Shown here: in pieces, positions 7,380 to 15,667 of the stretch
How positions within the stretch are numbered: the stretch's first letter is position 1
How the letters are laid out: each line of letters begins with the position of its first letter
Origin: Tenacibaculum skagerrakense
Lineage (GTDB): Bacteria; Bacteroidota; Bacteroidia; Flavobacteriales; Flavobacteriaceae
Direction: 5' to 3'
Assembly (NCBI RefSeq): GCF_004345825.1
Contig: NZ_SLXM01000004.1
Coordinates: 62,001-126,000, forward strand
DNA: 64,000 nucleotides
Made by a program: the position numbers and the translations under genes
Notes under the pieces: generated by a model
The model's input: the letters and a program-made list of their open reading frames with translations, nothing else
Database searches by the model: none
What the model was told of the DNA's origin: nothing

Positions 7380-8060
7380 ATGAAATTTATTAAATACCTA
7401 GCGGTAATAGCTATAGCTGTTACTTATTCTTGTAAGTCTAAAAAGGTTTACAAACGTCCATTACTTAAAGACGTTAACAAATCAAATTTGGTTATCACTA
7501 AATCCGAAGCTGATGAGATACATAAATATTTCTCATTCGAAATTCCTGAATATTGGAATAGATATGTAGGGAGTCATGGCAATATATTTTATTCTCCATT
7601 AGGAATGAATTTCAAAAAAGGAGAAACTTTGAAAGAAATGAGTGATTCTGTATTTCAGAAACAAAAAGCTCAGGATATATTCAAGTTCAATAAAAATAAC
7701 AAGAAGAAGAGAGGATATTATTTGGATTGTTATATAATGACAAATAGTTATCATAAAGATTCAATAAAAGTATACAACAAAGAAGAAGCTATAAATTATT
7801 ATTTAAACTTTAAAAGAAAGCAATACAAACTAGCTGATTTTAAGTATGAAATGATTGAAACTCAAGATTCAAAACTAGGTTCAATTTTGCTTTTTAAATA
7901 TGGTTTGTACAGAAATTTTACGAATTGTACAGATACAGATGCCATTGTATTTGGTGATAAAAGAGTTTATTTTGTTAATTATCATTCTGCAAACCTCTAT
8001 TACTCATTATATCTTGACGATGTGAAGAAGATTATAAGGTCTTTGGAAATTAAACAATAA
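7380..8060 (+). CDS. Hypothetical lipoprotein
   Basis: 226 residues with a lipoprotein signal: MKFIKYLAVIAIAV followed by TYSC and a Lys-rich start of the mature protein. The rest is soluble, rich in Lys, Tyr and Asn, with no motif I recognise. It starts 5 bases after the LolC/E-type permease and so is probably co-transcribed with it; the gene ends at a strong hairpin. The pairing with a lipoprotein-export permease may be chance. Function unknown. Confidence 0.75.
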   Translation: MKFIKYLAVIAIAVTYSCKSKKVYKRPLLKDVNKSNLVITKSEADEIHKYFSFEIPEYWNRYVGSHGNIFYSPLGMNFKKGETLKEMSDSVFQKQKAQDIFKFNKNNKKKRGYYLDCYIMTNSYHKDSIKVYNKEEAINYYLNFKRKQYKLADFKYEMIETQDSKLGSILLFKYGLYRNFTNCTDTDAIVFGDKRVYFVNYHSANLYYSLYLDDVKKIIRSLEIKQ

Positions 8061-8077
8061 CCTAATATTATAAAAAT

Positions 8078-8105
8078 AAACCTCAACAGAAATTGTTGAG
8101 GTTTT
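8078..8105 (+). terminator. Rho-independent terminator
   Basis: A perfect 10-bp stem AAACCTCAAC / GTTGAGGTTT with a 7-base loop, followed by T-rich sequence. It ends the rbfA-permease-lipoprotein run. The remaining bases to 8339 hold nothing I can identify. Confidence 0.85.
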
Positions 8106-8339
8106 ATGGTTTTTTTGATTGATACATGTTTCTTTTTAGGGATCTCTATACGGGAAAGCGAGATTTACTTTATGTTTCATTTATCAACTAAAAGTCTAAT
8201 TAATTCTATATAACTTGGGATTAATATAATTAACTAACTCTGCTAATTTACAACCAAAATGCGTTCCAAAGTCAAAAGTTTAGATAGCTAATAGCTGTTT
8301 TTTCGACAAAATGTTTAAAAATTTCGATAATTGGAAATA

Positions 8340-9341
8340 CTATCCAATTTCAGGAATTCTTGCAGAACCAAACTCCGCTTCAATCTGATCAAAAGCTTTA
8401 AAAACTTCATTTGGATCATCTGAAGTAACCAATTTTAAACGGTATTCTTTAAAGTGTGGAATTCCTTTAAAATAGTTTGTATAATGCCTTCTTGTTTCTA
8501 CTACACCTAAATGTTCTCCTTTCCAGTCAATAGACATTTGTAAGTGACGGCGAGCTACATCCACACGTTCAGCAATAGTAGGTGTAGGTAAATGTTCTCC
8601 TGTTTTAAAGAAATGTTTTACTTCATTAAAAAACCATGGATAACCAATTGAGGCTCTACCAATCATTGCGCCATCTAATCCATATTTATCTCGCATTTCC
8701 ATCGCTTTTTCTGGAGTATCAACATCACCATTTCCAAATACAGGAATGTGCATTCTAGGATTATTTTTTACCTCAGCAATAGGTCCCCAATCAGCACTAC
8801 CTTTATACATCTGTGCTCGGGTTCTTCCGTGAATAGAAATAGCTTTAATACCCACGTCTTGTAAACGTTCTGCAACTTCCACAATACGAATAGAATCATG
8901 GTCCCATCCTAAGCGAGTTTTAACAGTAATTGGTAAATTGGTATGTTTTACCATAGCTTCGGAAAGCTTCACCATTAAATCAATATCTTTTAAAATACCT
9001 GCGCCAGCACCTTTAGAAACTACTTTTTTAACAGGACAACCAAAATTAATATCAATGATATCTGGCTTCGTTTTTTCAACTATTTCAACAGAACGTAACA
9101 TAGAATCCATGTTAGCTCCAAAAATTTGGATTCCAACAGGACGTTCCTTTTCATAAATATCTAGTTTAATGACACTCTTTGCAGCATCTCGAATCAATCC
9201 TTCTGAAGATATAAATTCAGTATATACCACATCAGCACCATTTTCCTTACACAAAGCTCTAAAAGGAGGGTCGCTTACATCTTCCATTGGTGCTAACAGC
9301 AACGGAAAATCAGGAAGTTCTATTTTATCTATCTTTACCAT
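8340..9341 (-). CDS. dusB: tRNA-dihydrouridine synthase (DusB type)
   Basis: A flavoenzyme that reduces uridine to dihydrouridine in the tRNA D-loop using NAD(P)H. The 333 residues form a TIM barrel with the family motifs: LAPMEDVSDPPFR (FMN/substrate), INFGCPVKKVVSKGAGAG with catalytic Cys near 102, ITVKTRLGW, ISIHGRTRAQMYKG, VFGNGDVDTPEKA and GAMIGRASIGYPW. Length matches the family. It is transcribed alone and divergently from the Lgt-like gene. A TAATTTTG box lies 16 bases upstream of the start. Confidence 0.93.
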   Translation of the reverse strand: MVKIDKIELPDFPLLLAPMEDVSDPPFRALCKENGADVVYTEFISSEGLIRDAAKSVIKLDIYEKERPVGIQIFGANMDSMLRSVEIVEKTKPDIIDINFGCPVKKVVSKGAGAGILKDIDLMVKLSEAMVKHTNLPITVKTRLGWDHDSIRIVEVAERLQDVGIKAISIHGRTRAQMYKGSADWGPIAEVKNNPRMHIPVFGNGDVDTPEKAMEMRDKYGLDGAMIGRASIGYPWFFNEVKHFFKTGEHLPTPTIAERVDVARRHLQMSIDWKGEHLGVVETRRHYTNYFKGIPHFKEYRLKLVTSDDPNEVFKAFDQIEAEFGSARIPEIG

Positions 9342-9356
9342 AATTCAAAATCGATG

Positions 9357-9364
9357 CAAAATTA
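9357..9364 (-). promoter_or_regulatory. Putative -7 box of dusB
   Basis: On the minus strand the sequence reads TAATTTTG, a match to TAnnTTTG, 16 bases upstream of the dusB ATG. No -33 TTG is seen at the standard spacing. Confidence 0.4.
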
Positions 9365-9388
9365 CAGTTTTTTTAAAAACGATTTTTA

Positions 9389-9396
9389 TAAGTTTG
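9389..9396 (+). promoter_or_regulatory. Putative -7 box of the Lgt-like/radical SAM operon
   Basis: TAAGTTTG matches TAnnTTTG, 27 bases before the start codon of the Lgt-like gene. The upstream element is not obvious. Confidence 0.35.
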
Positions 9397-9422
9397 GTAA
9401 TAACTTCAAAATTAATAGGTAA

Positions 9423-10160
9423 ATGGATATTCCATTCGAACCAATTGTAGCAGGTTACAAACTCAATATCCATCTACTCTTAGAATATTTGGCATTTTTT
9501 ATCGGGTATCGTTACTATGTTTACTTGAAAAGAAACAGTAATGATGTAATAACTACTTCAAATAGGTTGTACATTATTTTAGGAGCTGCTATTGGAGCAT
9601 TGTTAGGTTCTAGAATTGTTGGAGTATTAGAACACCCTTTGGCCTTATCTAATCAGCCACTACTATATTTATTGAATTCAAAAACAATTATGGGAGGTTT
9701 ATTTGGCGGATTGTTAGGGGTAGAACTTGCAAAGAAAATCATAGGAGAAAAGCATTCTTCTGGAGACCTATTTACCTTACCAATTATAGTAGGAATATTT
9801 ATCGGTAGAATAGGTTGTTTTCTAATGGGAACTAATGAGTTTACATATGGAAAAGAGACTGTTTTTTTTATGGGAATGGATTTAGGCGATGGTATTTTAC
9901 GACACCCAATTGCATTGTACGAGTTGTTGTTTTTAATACTCTTGTTTTTCGCTTTGAAAGCATTTAGTAAAAGAAATACAGAAAACGGAGCTGTTTTCAA
10001 GTATTTCATGTTAGCCTATTTTGGTTTTCGATTTCTGATGGAGTTTTTAAAACCAAACCAGTTTTTTATTTTAGGGTTAAGTACAATTCAAATATTATGT
10101 ATAACTTGTTGGTTATATTACTATAAATTTATTTTTAAAGCTATGAAACATGCCCGTTAG
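9423..10160 (+). CDS. Lgt-like (prolipoprotein diacylglyceryl transferase family) membrane protein
   Basis: A 245-residue polytopic protein with Lgt features: about seven TM segments, the Lgt-signature region GRIGCFLMG (128-136), and HPIALYELL (161-169), which matches the family's HP-x-x-LYE. The genuine enzyme has GRIGN here, with a functionally important Asn; this protein has Cys132 at that place, and the following N-x-E is disturbed. It is therefore probably not the housekeeping Lgt but a paralogue with a changed substrate. Its 3' end overlaps the radical SAM gene by 11 bases. A joint role in lipid or lipoprotein modification is inferred. Confidence 0.8.
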   Translation: MDIPFEPIVAGYKLNIHLLLEYLAFFIGYRYYVYLKRNSNDVITTSNRLYIILGAAIGALLGSRIVGVLEHPLALSNQPLLYLLNSKTIMGGLFGGLLGVELAKKIIGEKHSSGDLFTLPIIVGIFIGRIGCFLMGTNEFTYGKETVFFMGMDLGDGILRHPIALYELLFLILLFFALKAFSKRNTENGAVFKYFMLAYFGFRFLMEFLKPNQFFILGLSTIQILCITCWLYYYKFIFKAMKHAR

Positions 10161-11538
10161 AAAGTATACATATTACGACTTTACGTTGAGTTTATGTCCA
10201 GAATGTTTAAAGCGTGTTGATGCCAAAATCGTTTTTGAAAACGAGAAGGTTTACATGTTAAAGAGATGCACCGAACATGGAAACTCTAAAGTATTAATTG
10301 CGGATGATATTGAGTATTATAAGAATATCAGAAATTATAATAAACCTTCTGAAACGCCCTATACATTCAATACAAAAACACATTATGGATGTCCATATGA
10401 TTGTGGATTATGTCCCGATCATGAACAACATTCTTGTTTAACAGTTTTAGAAGTAACCGATCGTTGTAATTTAACTTGTCCTACGTGTTATGCAGGATCT
10501 TCTCCAACTTATGGAAGACATAGAACGTTGGAGGAGGTTAAAAAAATGTTGGATACTATTGTTAAAAATGAAAAAGAGCCTGATGTAGTTCAGATTAGTG
10601 GAGGAGAACCAACAATTCATCCACAGTTTTTTGAAATTTTAGAGTATGCAAAATCGCTTCCAATAAGGCATTTAATGCTAAATACTAACGGAATTAAAAT
10701 AGCAAAAGACAAAGAATTTGTTAAACGATTAAAATCCTACACACCAGATTTTGAAATTTATTTGCAGTTTGATTCGTTTAATGATGAGGTGTTAAAATCA
10801 ATGCGTGGCGCTCATCTATCTGAAATTAGAGAACAAGCAATTGCTAATTTAAATGAAGTAAATTTATCAACAACATTGGTTGTTACACTTCAAAAGGGTT
10901 TGAATGATCACGAAATAGGAAAGATTATTGACTATGCATTACAACAAAAGTGTGTTAGAGGAGTTACTTTACAACCTACACAAATTGCAGGTCGTTTAGA
11001 GAATTTTAATCCTGAAACTGATCGATTGACGCTTACTGAGGTAAGAAGAAAAATATTAGAACAAGCACCAATTTTTAATTCAGATGATTTAATTCCAGTA
11101 CCATGTAATCCAGATGCTTTGGTAATGGGATATGCTTTAAAATTAGATGGAGAAGTATTTCCGTTAACACGTTATGTGAATCCTGCTGATTTATTAGATA
11201 ATAGTAAAAACACCATTGTATACGAGCAAGACGAACAGCTACATGGTAAAATGATTGAATTGTTTAGTACAGGAAATTCTGTTGAAGTTGCAGAAGAGAA
11301 TTTAAAATCAATAATGTGTTGTTTGCCAAATATTGATGCGCCTAATTTAGGATATGATAATTTATTTAGAATTATCATAATGCAATTTATTGATGCCTAC
11401 AATTTTGATGTAAGAGCAATCAAAAAGTCATGTGTTCATATTGTTGATAAAGATTATAAAATCATTCCTTTTGAAACGATGAACTTACTGTATAGAGATG
11501 ATAAAAAAGAACAACTTAAAAAACTAAAAACACTATAA
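10150..11538 (+). CDS. Radical SAM protein, Tes-like (MJ0619/tetraether synthase-like)
   Basis: 462 residues with three cysteine groups in the first 115. An N-terminal CPEC (16-19), with Cys40 and His43, resembles a mononuclear metal knuckle. CPYDCGLC (81-88), followed by Cys96, is an auxiliary site. CNLTCPTC (106-113) is the canonical CxxxCxxC radical SAM cluster. SAM-binding GGEP is at 151-154. Further Cys occur late (VPCNPD, IMCCLP). This arrangement is that of the archaeal Tes/MJ0619 family, which joins lipid tails carbon to carbon, and of related bacterial proteins. Overlap with an Lgt-like membrane protein and a small TM protein points to a lipid substrate. Substrate and product are not known here. 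Confidence 0.85.
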   Translation: MPVRKYTYYDFTLSLCPECLKRVDAKIVFENEKVYMLKRCTEHGNSKVLIADDIEYYKNIRNYNKPSETPYTFNTKTHYGCPYDCGLCPDHEQHSCLTVLEVTDRCNLTCPTCYAGSSPTYGRHRTLEEVKKMLDTIVKNEKEPDVVQISGGEPTIHPQFFEILEYAKSLPIRHLMLNTNGIKIAKDKEFVKRLKSYTPDFEIYLQFDSFNDEVLKSMRGAHLSEIREQAIANLNEVNLSTTLVVTLQKGLNDHEIGKIIDYALQQKCVRGVTLQPTQIAGRLENFNPETDRLTLTEVRRKILEQAPIFNSDDLIPVPCNPDALVMGYALKLDGEVFPLTRYVNPADLLDNSKNTIVYEQDEQLHGKMIELFSTGNSVEVAEENLKSIMCCLPNIDAPNLGYDNLFRIIIMQFIDAYNFDVRAIKKSCVHIVDKDYKIIPFETMNLLYRDDKKEQLKKLKTL

Positions 11539-11540
11539 TT

Positions 11541-11732
11541 ATGATTCCATTAGAAGCAGATTATTCTGGTATTTTCGTCATCATATTTATTATCCTCTTA
11601 TTACCACCAATTGTATTAGCTGCAATCGGATTTTTAATTCGAAAAAAATATAAAGATGCCGCTACTGTTTTTTACATTTTAGCTGTTTTATATTTAATTG
11701 TCGGATTAGGAATATGCTTTGGAGGATTTTAG
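11541..11732 (+). CDS. Small 2-TM membrane protein
   Basis: 63 residues made of two hydrophobic segments (about 9-33 and 41-61) joined by a basic loop, RKKYKD. It follows the radical SAM stop by 2 bases and begins with an ATG, so it is very likely the last gene of the Lgt-like/radical SAM unit. I do not recognise a family. A role as a membrane anchor or partner for the radical SAM enzyme is possible but unproven. Confidence 0.7.
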   Translation: MIPLEADYSGIFVIIFIILLLPPIVLAAIGFLIRKKYKDAATVFYILAVLYLIVGLGICFGGF

Positions 11733-11821
11733 TTCGAATAATTAGGTAACATTTGTATAATTACTATCAATATCAATTTAACTATTGTAGTATTTTTCAA
11801 ATGAACTAAATCAGTTAGGTT

Positions 11822-12799
11822 TTGAAAAAATATAATTGGGCAATTTTAGGTTGTGGTTGGATAGCAGAAATTTTTGCAAGTGATTTAAAGATTGTAGACA
11901 ATGCTGTTTTATATGCCGCAGCATCAAGAAATCTTTCAAAAGCAAAAAACTTTGCAAATAAGTTTGGTTTTCAAAAAGCCTATGGAAGTTATATTGAAAT
12001 GCTTGAAGATGATAATGTAGACATTGTATATATAGCCACTCCTCACAGTTTTCACTGTAAATACACGTTGCTTTCTTTAGAGAGAAAAAAAGCAGTTTTA
12101 TGCGAAAAAGCCTTTGCTATAAACCAAAAGGAAGTGGCGTTAATGATAAATGCTTCAAAAGAACACAATACTTTTTTAATGGAAGCTTTTTGGACTCGAT
12201 TAGTTCCTACGTTTAAAAAAGTCTTATCGATTATAAATTCTAAAGAGTTAGGAGAACTCAAAACTATACAATCAGATTTTATGTTTTACGTCCCTTTTAA
12301 TGCTAAAAGTAGGTTATATGATCTAAGTTTAGGTGGAGGTGCTTTATTAGATATTGGAATTTATCCGGTTTTTACAGCACTTCAAACACTAGGAAAACCT
12401 AATAATATACTTGCGTATGCGATTAAAAGTCCTACAGGTTCCGATGAACATCTTGATATAATTTTTGAATATGAAAATGATAAAAAAGCGTATTTGAGAG
12501 CTGGTTTTAGGAACGACGCTCCAAATTATTCTGTTTTTCACTTTGAAAAGGGAACGGTTCAAATTTCTAGAGAAATGAATTGTCCTATTATTATTAAAAC
12601 AGAAAAAGGAATTCAAGAAATGAAAGAGGATGATGGACCAGGATATGGTTACTATTTTGAAGCTGCCCATGTGATGGAATGCTTAGACAAAGGTTTAATA
12701 GAAAGTCCAATTTTATCTAATGATTTTAGTTTGGAATTAATAAAAACCTTAGATGAAATACGAACAAAAATAAATGTAGTTTATCCTAATCATGATTAG
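11822..12799 (+). CDS. Gfo/Idh/MocA family NAD(P)-dependent oxidoreductase
   Basis: 325 residues. The N-terminal Rossmann domain has a G-x-G-x-x-A motif, GCGWIA (10-15), for NAD(P). VLCEKAFA (93-99) supplies the family's conserved Glu-Lys, with Ala where many members have Pro. The C-terminal alpha/beta domain carries GGGALLDIGIYPV, the usual catalytic/cofactor region. The closest overall resemblance is to the dihydrodiol-dehydrogenase/sugar dehydrogenase-like branch; the substrate cannot be read from sequence. Translation must start at the TTG 11822, since a TAG lies two codons upstream in frame and no ATG is near. It stands alone. Confidence 0.88.
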   Translation: MKKYNWAILGCGWIAEIFASDLKIVDNAVLYAAASRNLSKAKNFANKFGFQKAYGSYIEMLEDDNVDIVYIATPHSFHCKYTLLSLERKKAVLCEKAFAINQKEVALMINASKEHNTFLMEAFWTRLVPTFKKVLSIINSKELGELKTIQSDFMFYVPFNAKSRLYDLSLGGGALLDIGIYPVFTALQTLGKPNNILAYAIKSPTGSDEHLDIIFEYENDKKAYLRAGFRNDAPNYSVFHFEKGTVQISREMNCPIIIKTEKGIQEMKEDDGPGYGYYFEAAHVMECLDKGLIESPILSNDFSLELIKTLDEIRTKINVVYPNHD

Positions 12800-12835
12800 T
12801 GATAAACTACATTTGTTAAATCAAGGGATAACTGA

Positions 12836-13735
12836 TTAAAATACCCTTACAATGTTAAATCCAAATGCAATGTCTCCGGTTGCATTACTAATAAATCCAG
12901 GTTCATTAGTAGATTGTGCATTTGTAAATAATAGTTGAAATACATGTCCGCCAGTTTCAATATCTACACCGAAAGTGTACGGATTGTAATAAATTGAGTT
13001 TTCATGTCTGTTAAAATTGTATACATACTCTGCATTAAAACTAATTCTCTTACTTAACTTTAATCTACCACCAAATCCTAATGCAAACTGATTATGATTG
13101 GCTTCAAAAGTTTCTTCTAAAATTTGTAAGTTTTCTCTAACATACGTCGGAGCAATTTCTAGAGAAAAGTTTTTTGAAAAACGTCGCGATGCTAATAATT
13201 GTAGAGCATAACTGAAGCGATCTTCATCTTTTAAGCGATAATTAGAAAAACGACTATTATTTAATTCGGTATTAATATTAATAGTACCATAAGCTGTTAA
13301 GTTTAGAGGGAATGAACTTGATTGTCTTTCTAAACGAAGTTTACCGGCAACAGAAACAGTCTTTTCAAAAGATTCTCTACTGATGCTAAATTGTAATCCT
13401 TCAAAAAAAGTATACAAAAGCTCAATTTTTGTATTCGCTTGATCTAGACCTAGAAAAGTGTCTAATCCATCTTTTAAAGGTCCAAATCTATGCGAAACAA
13501 TTAAGAATAAATCCCCTTGATCGGCAACTTTTGTAGATTGCAAATTGCCAATTTTAAGTGTTTTAAAAGCAGGTAGTTCAAAGTTTGACGAACCTTCTTT
13601 GTTATTTTTTAAAGAATCTTTATCGGTTTTCACAAACTCATCTAGTTCGTTTAACAAATCTTCTTGCCCGATTACAGAATGTGTATAGATTGAAAAAGCA
13701 AAGAAAATCAGTAAGGTTAGTTTTTTATAATACAT
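12836..13735 (-). CDS. DUF5777 family outer-membrane beta-barrel protein
   Basis: 299 residues with a signal peptide (first about 23, ending VIGQ). The mature part alternates short amphipathic strands and ends ATGDIAFGFNIVRVF, a typical outer-membrane terminal strand with final Phe. Features such as LFLIVSHRFGPLKDGLDTFLGLDQANTKIE match the DUF5777 family, which occurs in Bacteroidota next to YceI and cytochrome-like proteins, as here. It overlaps the OB-fold gene by 19 bases and is the last cistron of the four-gene unit. The exact function is unknown; electron-transfer or quinone-lipid related roles have only contextual support. Confidence 0.85.
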   Translation of the reverse strand: MYYKKLTLLIFFAFSIYTHSVIGQEDLLNELDEFVKTDKDSLKNNKEGSSNFELPAFKTLKIGNLQSTKVADQGDLFLIVSHRFGPLKDGLDTFLGLDQANTKIELLYTFFEGLQFSISRESFEKTVSVAGKLRLERQSSSFPLNLTAYGTININTELNNSRFSNYRLKDEDRFSYALQLLASRRFSKNFSLEIAPTYVRENLQILEETFEANHNQFALGFGGRLKLSKRISFNAEYVYNFNRHENSIYYNPYTFGVDIETGGHVFQLLFTNAQSTNEPGFISNATGDIAFGFNIVRVF

Positions 13736-14103
13736 TGATTTAGTTTTAATTCATTTAGTAAATCATCGTAACCAACAATGATTCCTTTAACTTTAATTTT
13801 TTGTTGTGCTTTTAATTGCTGTGCTACCTCATGTTGAATAAACTGACAGAATATAGTTTTGTCTATTATAATTCCTTCATTGTTTATTGAAGTTATGATG
13901 CCTTCAACTTCCACGGCTTTATTGTTTAAACTTGAAAGATCTTTTGATAGAAGAGTTACTAACTCTCCCGATGAACCTTTAAACACTGCTTCGATTTCTT
14001 CAGTAGTTTCAGCTTCTTTAAATATTTGATTGTAAGCAAAAATACCAATTAGCACAAGCACAGATGTAATAATTAAATTCTTATATTTTTTTAGTAAAGT
14101 CAT
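13717..14103 (-). CDS. OB-fold (tRNA_anti-like) membrane-anchored protein
   Basis: 128 residues: a single N-terminal TM or uncleaved signal (about 11-25), then an OB-fold-like domain with the strand pattern KAVEVEGIITSINNEGIIID...IKVKGIIVGYDDLLNEL. Two Cys (in TIFCQFI and NQCIIK) bracket the domain and could form a disulfide. It overlaps YceI by 23 bases upstream and the DUF5777 gene by 19 bases downstream, so translation is coupled. This class is usually annotated only as OB-fold protein; ligand unknown. Confidence 0.8.
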   Translation of the reverse strand: MTLLKKYKNLIITSVLVLIGIFAYNQIFKEAETTEEIEAVFKGSSGELVTLLSKDLSSLNNKAVEVEGIITSINNEGIIIDKTIFCQFIQHEVAQQLKAQQKIKVKGIIVGYDDLLNELKLNQCIIKN

Positions 14104-14614
14104 AGTTCAAATTAATGGTTACTTCACGTGCAATTTTACGTCGTATTAAACTTGGTATTTCAATATTAAAATCGCTTGGAAGTACAACGAAATCAGAAAC
14201 TAACTTAATCTTATCGCCAATTTTAGAAAGTGTTCCTTTTGTTTCAATTTTTTTCTCAATTCCTCTAACGGTTAAAATTCCTTTTATGATAACTTCTTTG
14301 GAGTTTTCAAGGTCGCTTACTATAATGTTTTCTATTTTTCCTTTAAAGGTAGCTTTAGGAAACTCTGCAGAATCCATATAATTTTCGTTAAAATGTTCTT
14401 GCATTAAAGCCAAACGAAATTGAAACGCACTAATAAATAATTGAGCAGCTATTTGTCCATCGTTTGTTAGTATAGCACTGGTGCTGTTGTTTGTTGCCTG
14501 AACAGGTTCAAAGGCTTTAACCGAAGCTTTGAATTCAGTAGCCCCAGTTCTCGTAAAATATTTTTGGGCAAATATAGATTGAGAAATCAGTAATAAAGTT
14601 ATAAGTAATCTCAT
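14081..14614 (-). CDS. YceI family periplasmic lipid-binding protein
   Basis: With the ATG at 14614 the product is 177 residues and begins with a clean signal peptide (MRLLITLLLISQSIFAQ); an in-frame TTG at 14641 would add nine residues and spoil it. The mature part is a lipocalin-like barrel: FKGKIENI, VIIKGILTVRGIEKKIETKGTL and the C-terminal Arg-rich strand before VTINLNYDF are YceI hallmarks. YceI proteins bind polyisoprenoids. It sits between a cytochrome-like lipoprotein and an OB-fold protein, which suggests a quinone- or isoprenoid-linked redox role (inference). Confidence 0.9.
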   Translation of the reverse strand: MRLLITLLLISQSIFAQKYFTRTGATEFKASVKAFEPVQATNNSTSAILTNDGQIAAQLFISAFQFRLALMQEHFNENYMDSAEFPKATFKGKIENIIVSDLENSKEVIIKGILTVRGIEKKIETKGTLSKIGDKIKLVSDFVVLPSDFNIEIPSLIRRKIAREVTINLNYDFTKKI

Positions 14615-14641
14615 AGTAAAGTTTCTTTTATAGTTTAACAA

Positions 14642-15004
14642 TTAGTTCTCAAGAAAGCCATCTGCTTTCCATTGATCTATAACACTTCTAGTAGAACTAG
14701 GTAAAATTCCTGTTGGAGGCATAGGATTGGAACTGTTATTCATTCGTGCAATTAAGTTTCCGTTTTCAGCCTGACTTCTTACTTGGTTGTACGTGGTAAG
14801 TAAAATACCAGCTGGAGGATTAGAACCAATGTGACATCCGCTTACTGCACAACTGTTGTTAATAATGTTTTTTACATCTTTTTCATAAGTAACTTTCTGA
14901 GTTGGGTCTATTACAACAGGATCATCGTTTGCTACTTCAGAGGAAGTACAATTTGCAATCAAAAAAGCTAATACAAATAAGAATGTTAGGTTACGTTTTT
15001 TCAT
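14642..15004 (-). CDS. Cytochrome c-like lipoprotein with CX4CH motif
   Basis: 120 residues. The lipoprotein signal ends LIANC (Cys19). After a short linker comes CAVSGCH, with Cys52, Cys57 and His58: a heme-binding-type motif with four residues between the cysteines instead of two. Met95 in NPMPPTG is well placed as the distal ligand, and the C-terminal helix SVIDQWKADGFLEN matches small class I cytochrome domains. It is the first cistron of the unit with YceI, OB-fold and DUF5777 proteins. Either a small periplasmic electron carrier or a heme-less relative; covalent heme attachment to a CX4CH site is not certain. Confidence 0.8.
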   Translation of the reverse strand: MKKRNLTFLFVLAFLIANCTSSEVANDDPVVIDPTQKVTYEKDVKNIINNSCAVSGCHIGSNPPAGILLTTYNQVRSQAENGNLIARMNNSSNPMPPTGILPSSTRSVIDQWKADGFLEN

Positions 15005-15667
15005 GATTTAGTTTTTATAGGTTAATAACGGTTAACTTAAGAGGTTTATTCCATTCACACTCAAATACCTTTCACATAGCTGGTACAAAGATGTTTTATA
15101 TTGTTGTTGGTTAGATTCATAAAATTACTAAAAAAGGAAAATTTCTTGTTTAAAAGGAAATATAACCTTTAAGAAGATTGTCAATTTTTTAAGAACTCAG
15201 CATATGTTGTTTAAGGTTTAAATGAATTTGCAAACATTAAATTGTAAATAACGTTCCCCCTTACATCGTGTTTTCAATTCAAAAAAACAAAACAGATATG
15301 CTGAGCCTTAGAGGTCAACTTCAAATAAATTAAGTTACACTCTGGAATGATGATCTTCAATATTTTTATGATGCTATCTAGTATCTATTTCGTGTAAAAC
15401 ATCAATCTTTCAATCAATGTTACAGCAAATGTATTTTAGCTTTAAAGATTACACACTGTAAAAGATGTTTAAAAGGAACTTTTTAAGGTTGAAAGGGAAA
15501 AAAAACGGTTGAAAATTAAATGACATTTCAATATTATAGTCGATATCAAATTATAATTCTAAAAGCTGAGGGCGTAGTTTTTATGCTAAACTTTAACCGA
15601 AACTTTTTTTGCTAGAGAAGATGCAATTAGCGTATCTTTGCAAGTCATTAAGAAGGAATAAGAACGA
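15005..15667. other. 663-base intergenic region
   Basis: A long non-coding stretch between the divergent cytochrome unit and lepA. It is AT-rich and contains no frame longer than about 20 codons with gene-like features. The lepA promoter lies at its right end (15608-15640). I see no recognisable riboswitch or tRNA. The middle (15200-15560) is otherwise unexplained. Confidence 0.5.
15608..15640 (+). promoter_or_regulatory. lepA promoter (Bacteroidota consensus)
   Basis: TTTG (15608-15611), a 21-base spacer, then TATCTTTG (15633-15640) match the -33/-7 consensus of the Bacteroidota housekeeping sigma factor. The lepA ATG follows at 15668, implying a leader of about 20-25 bases. Confidence 0.75.

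Noticed and set aside
12800..12835. Terminator expected between the converging oxidoreductase and DUF5777 genes
   Set aside because: No inverted repeat followed by a T-run could be found in this short gap.
15299..15410. Very short ATG frames in the lepA upstream region (10-16 codons)
   Set aside because: Too short, with no ribosome-binding context or similarity to known leader peptides.
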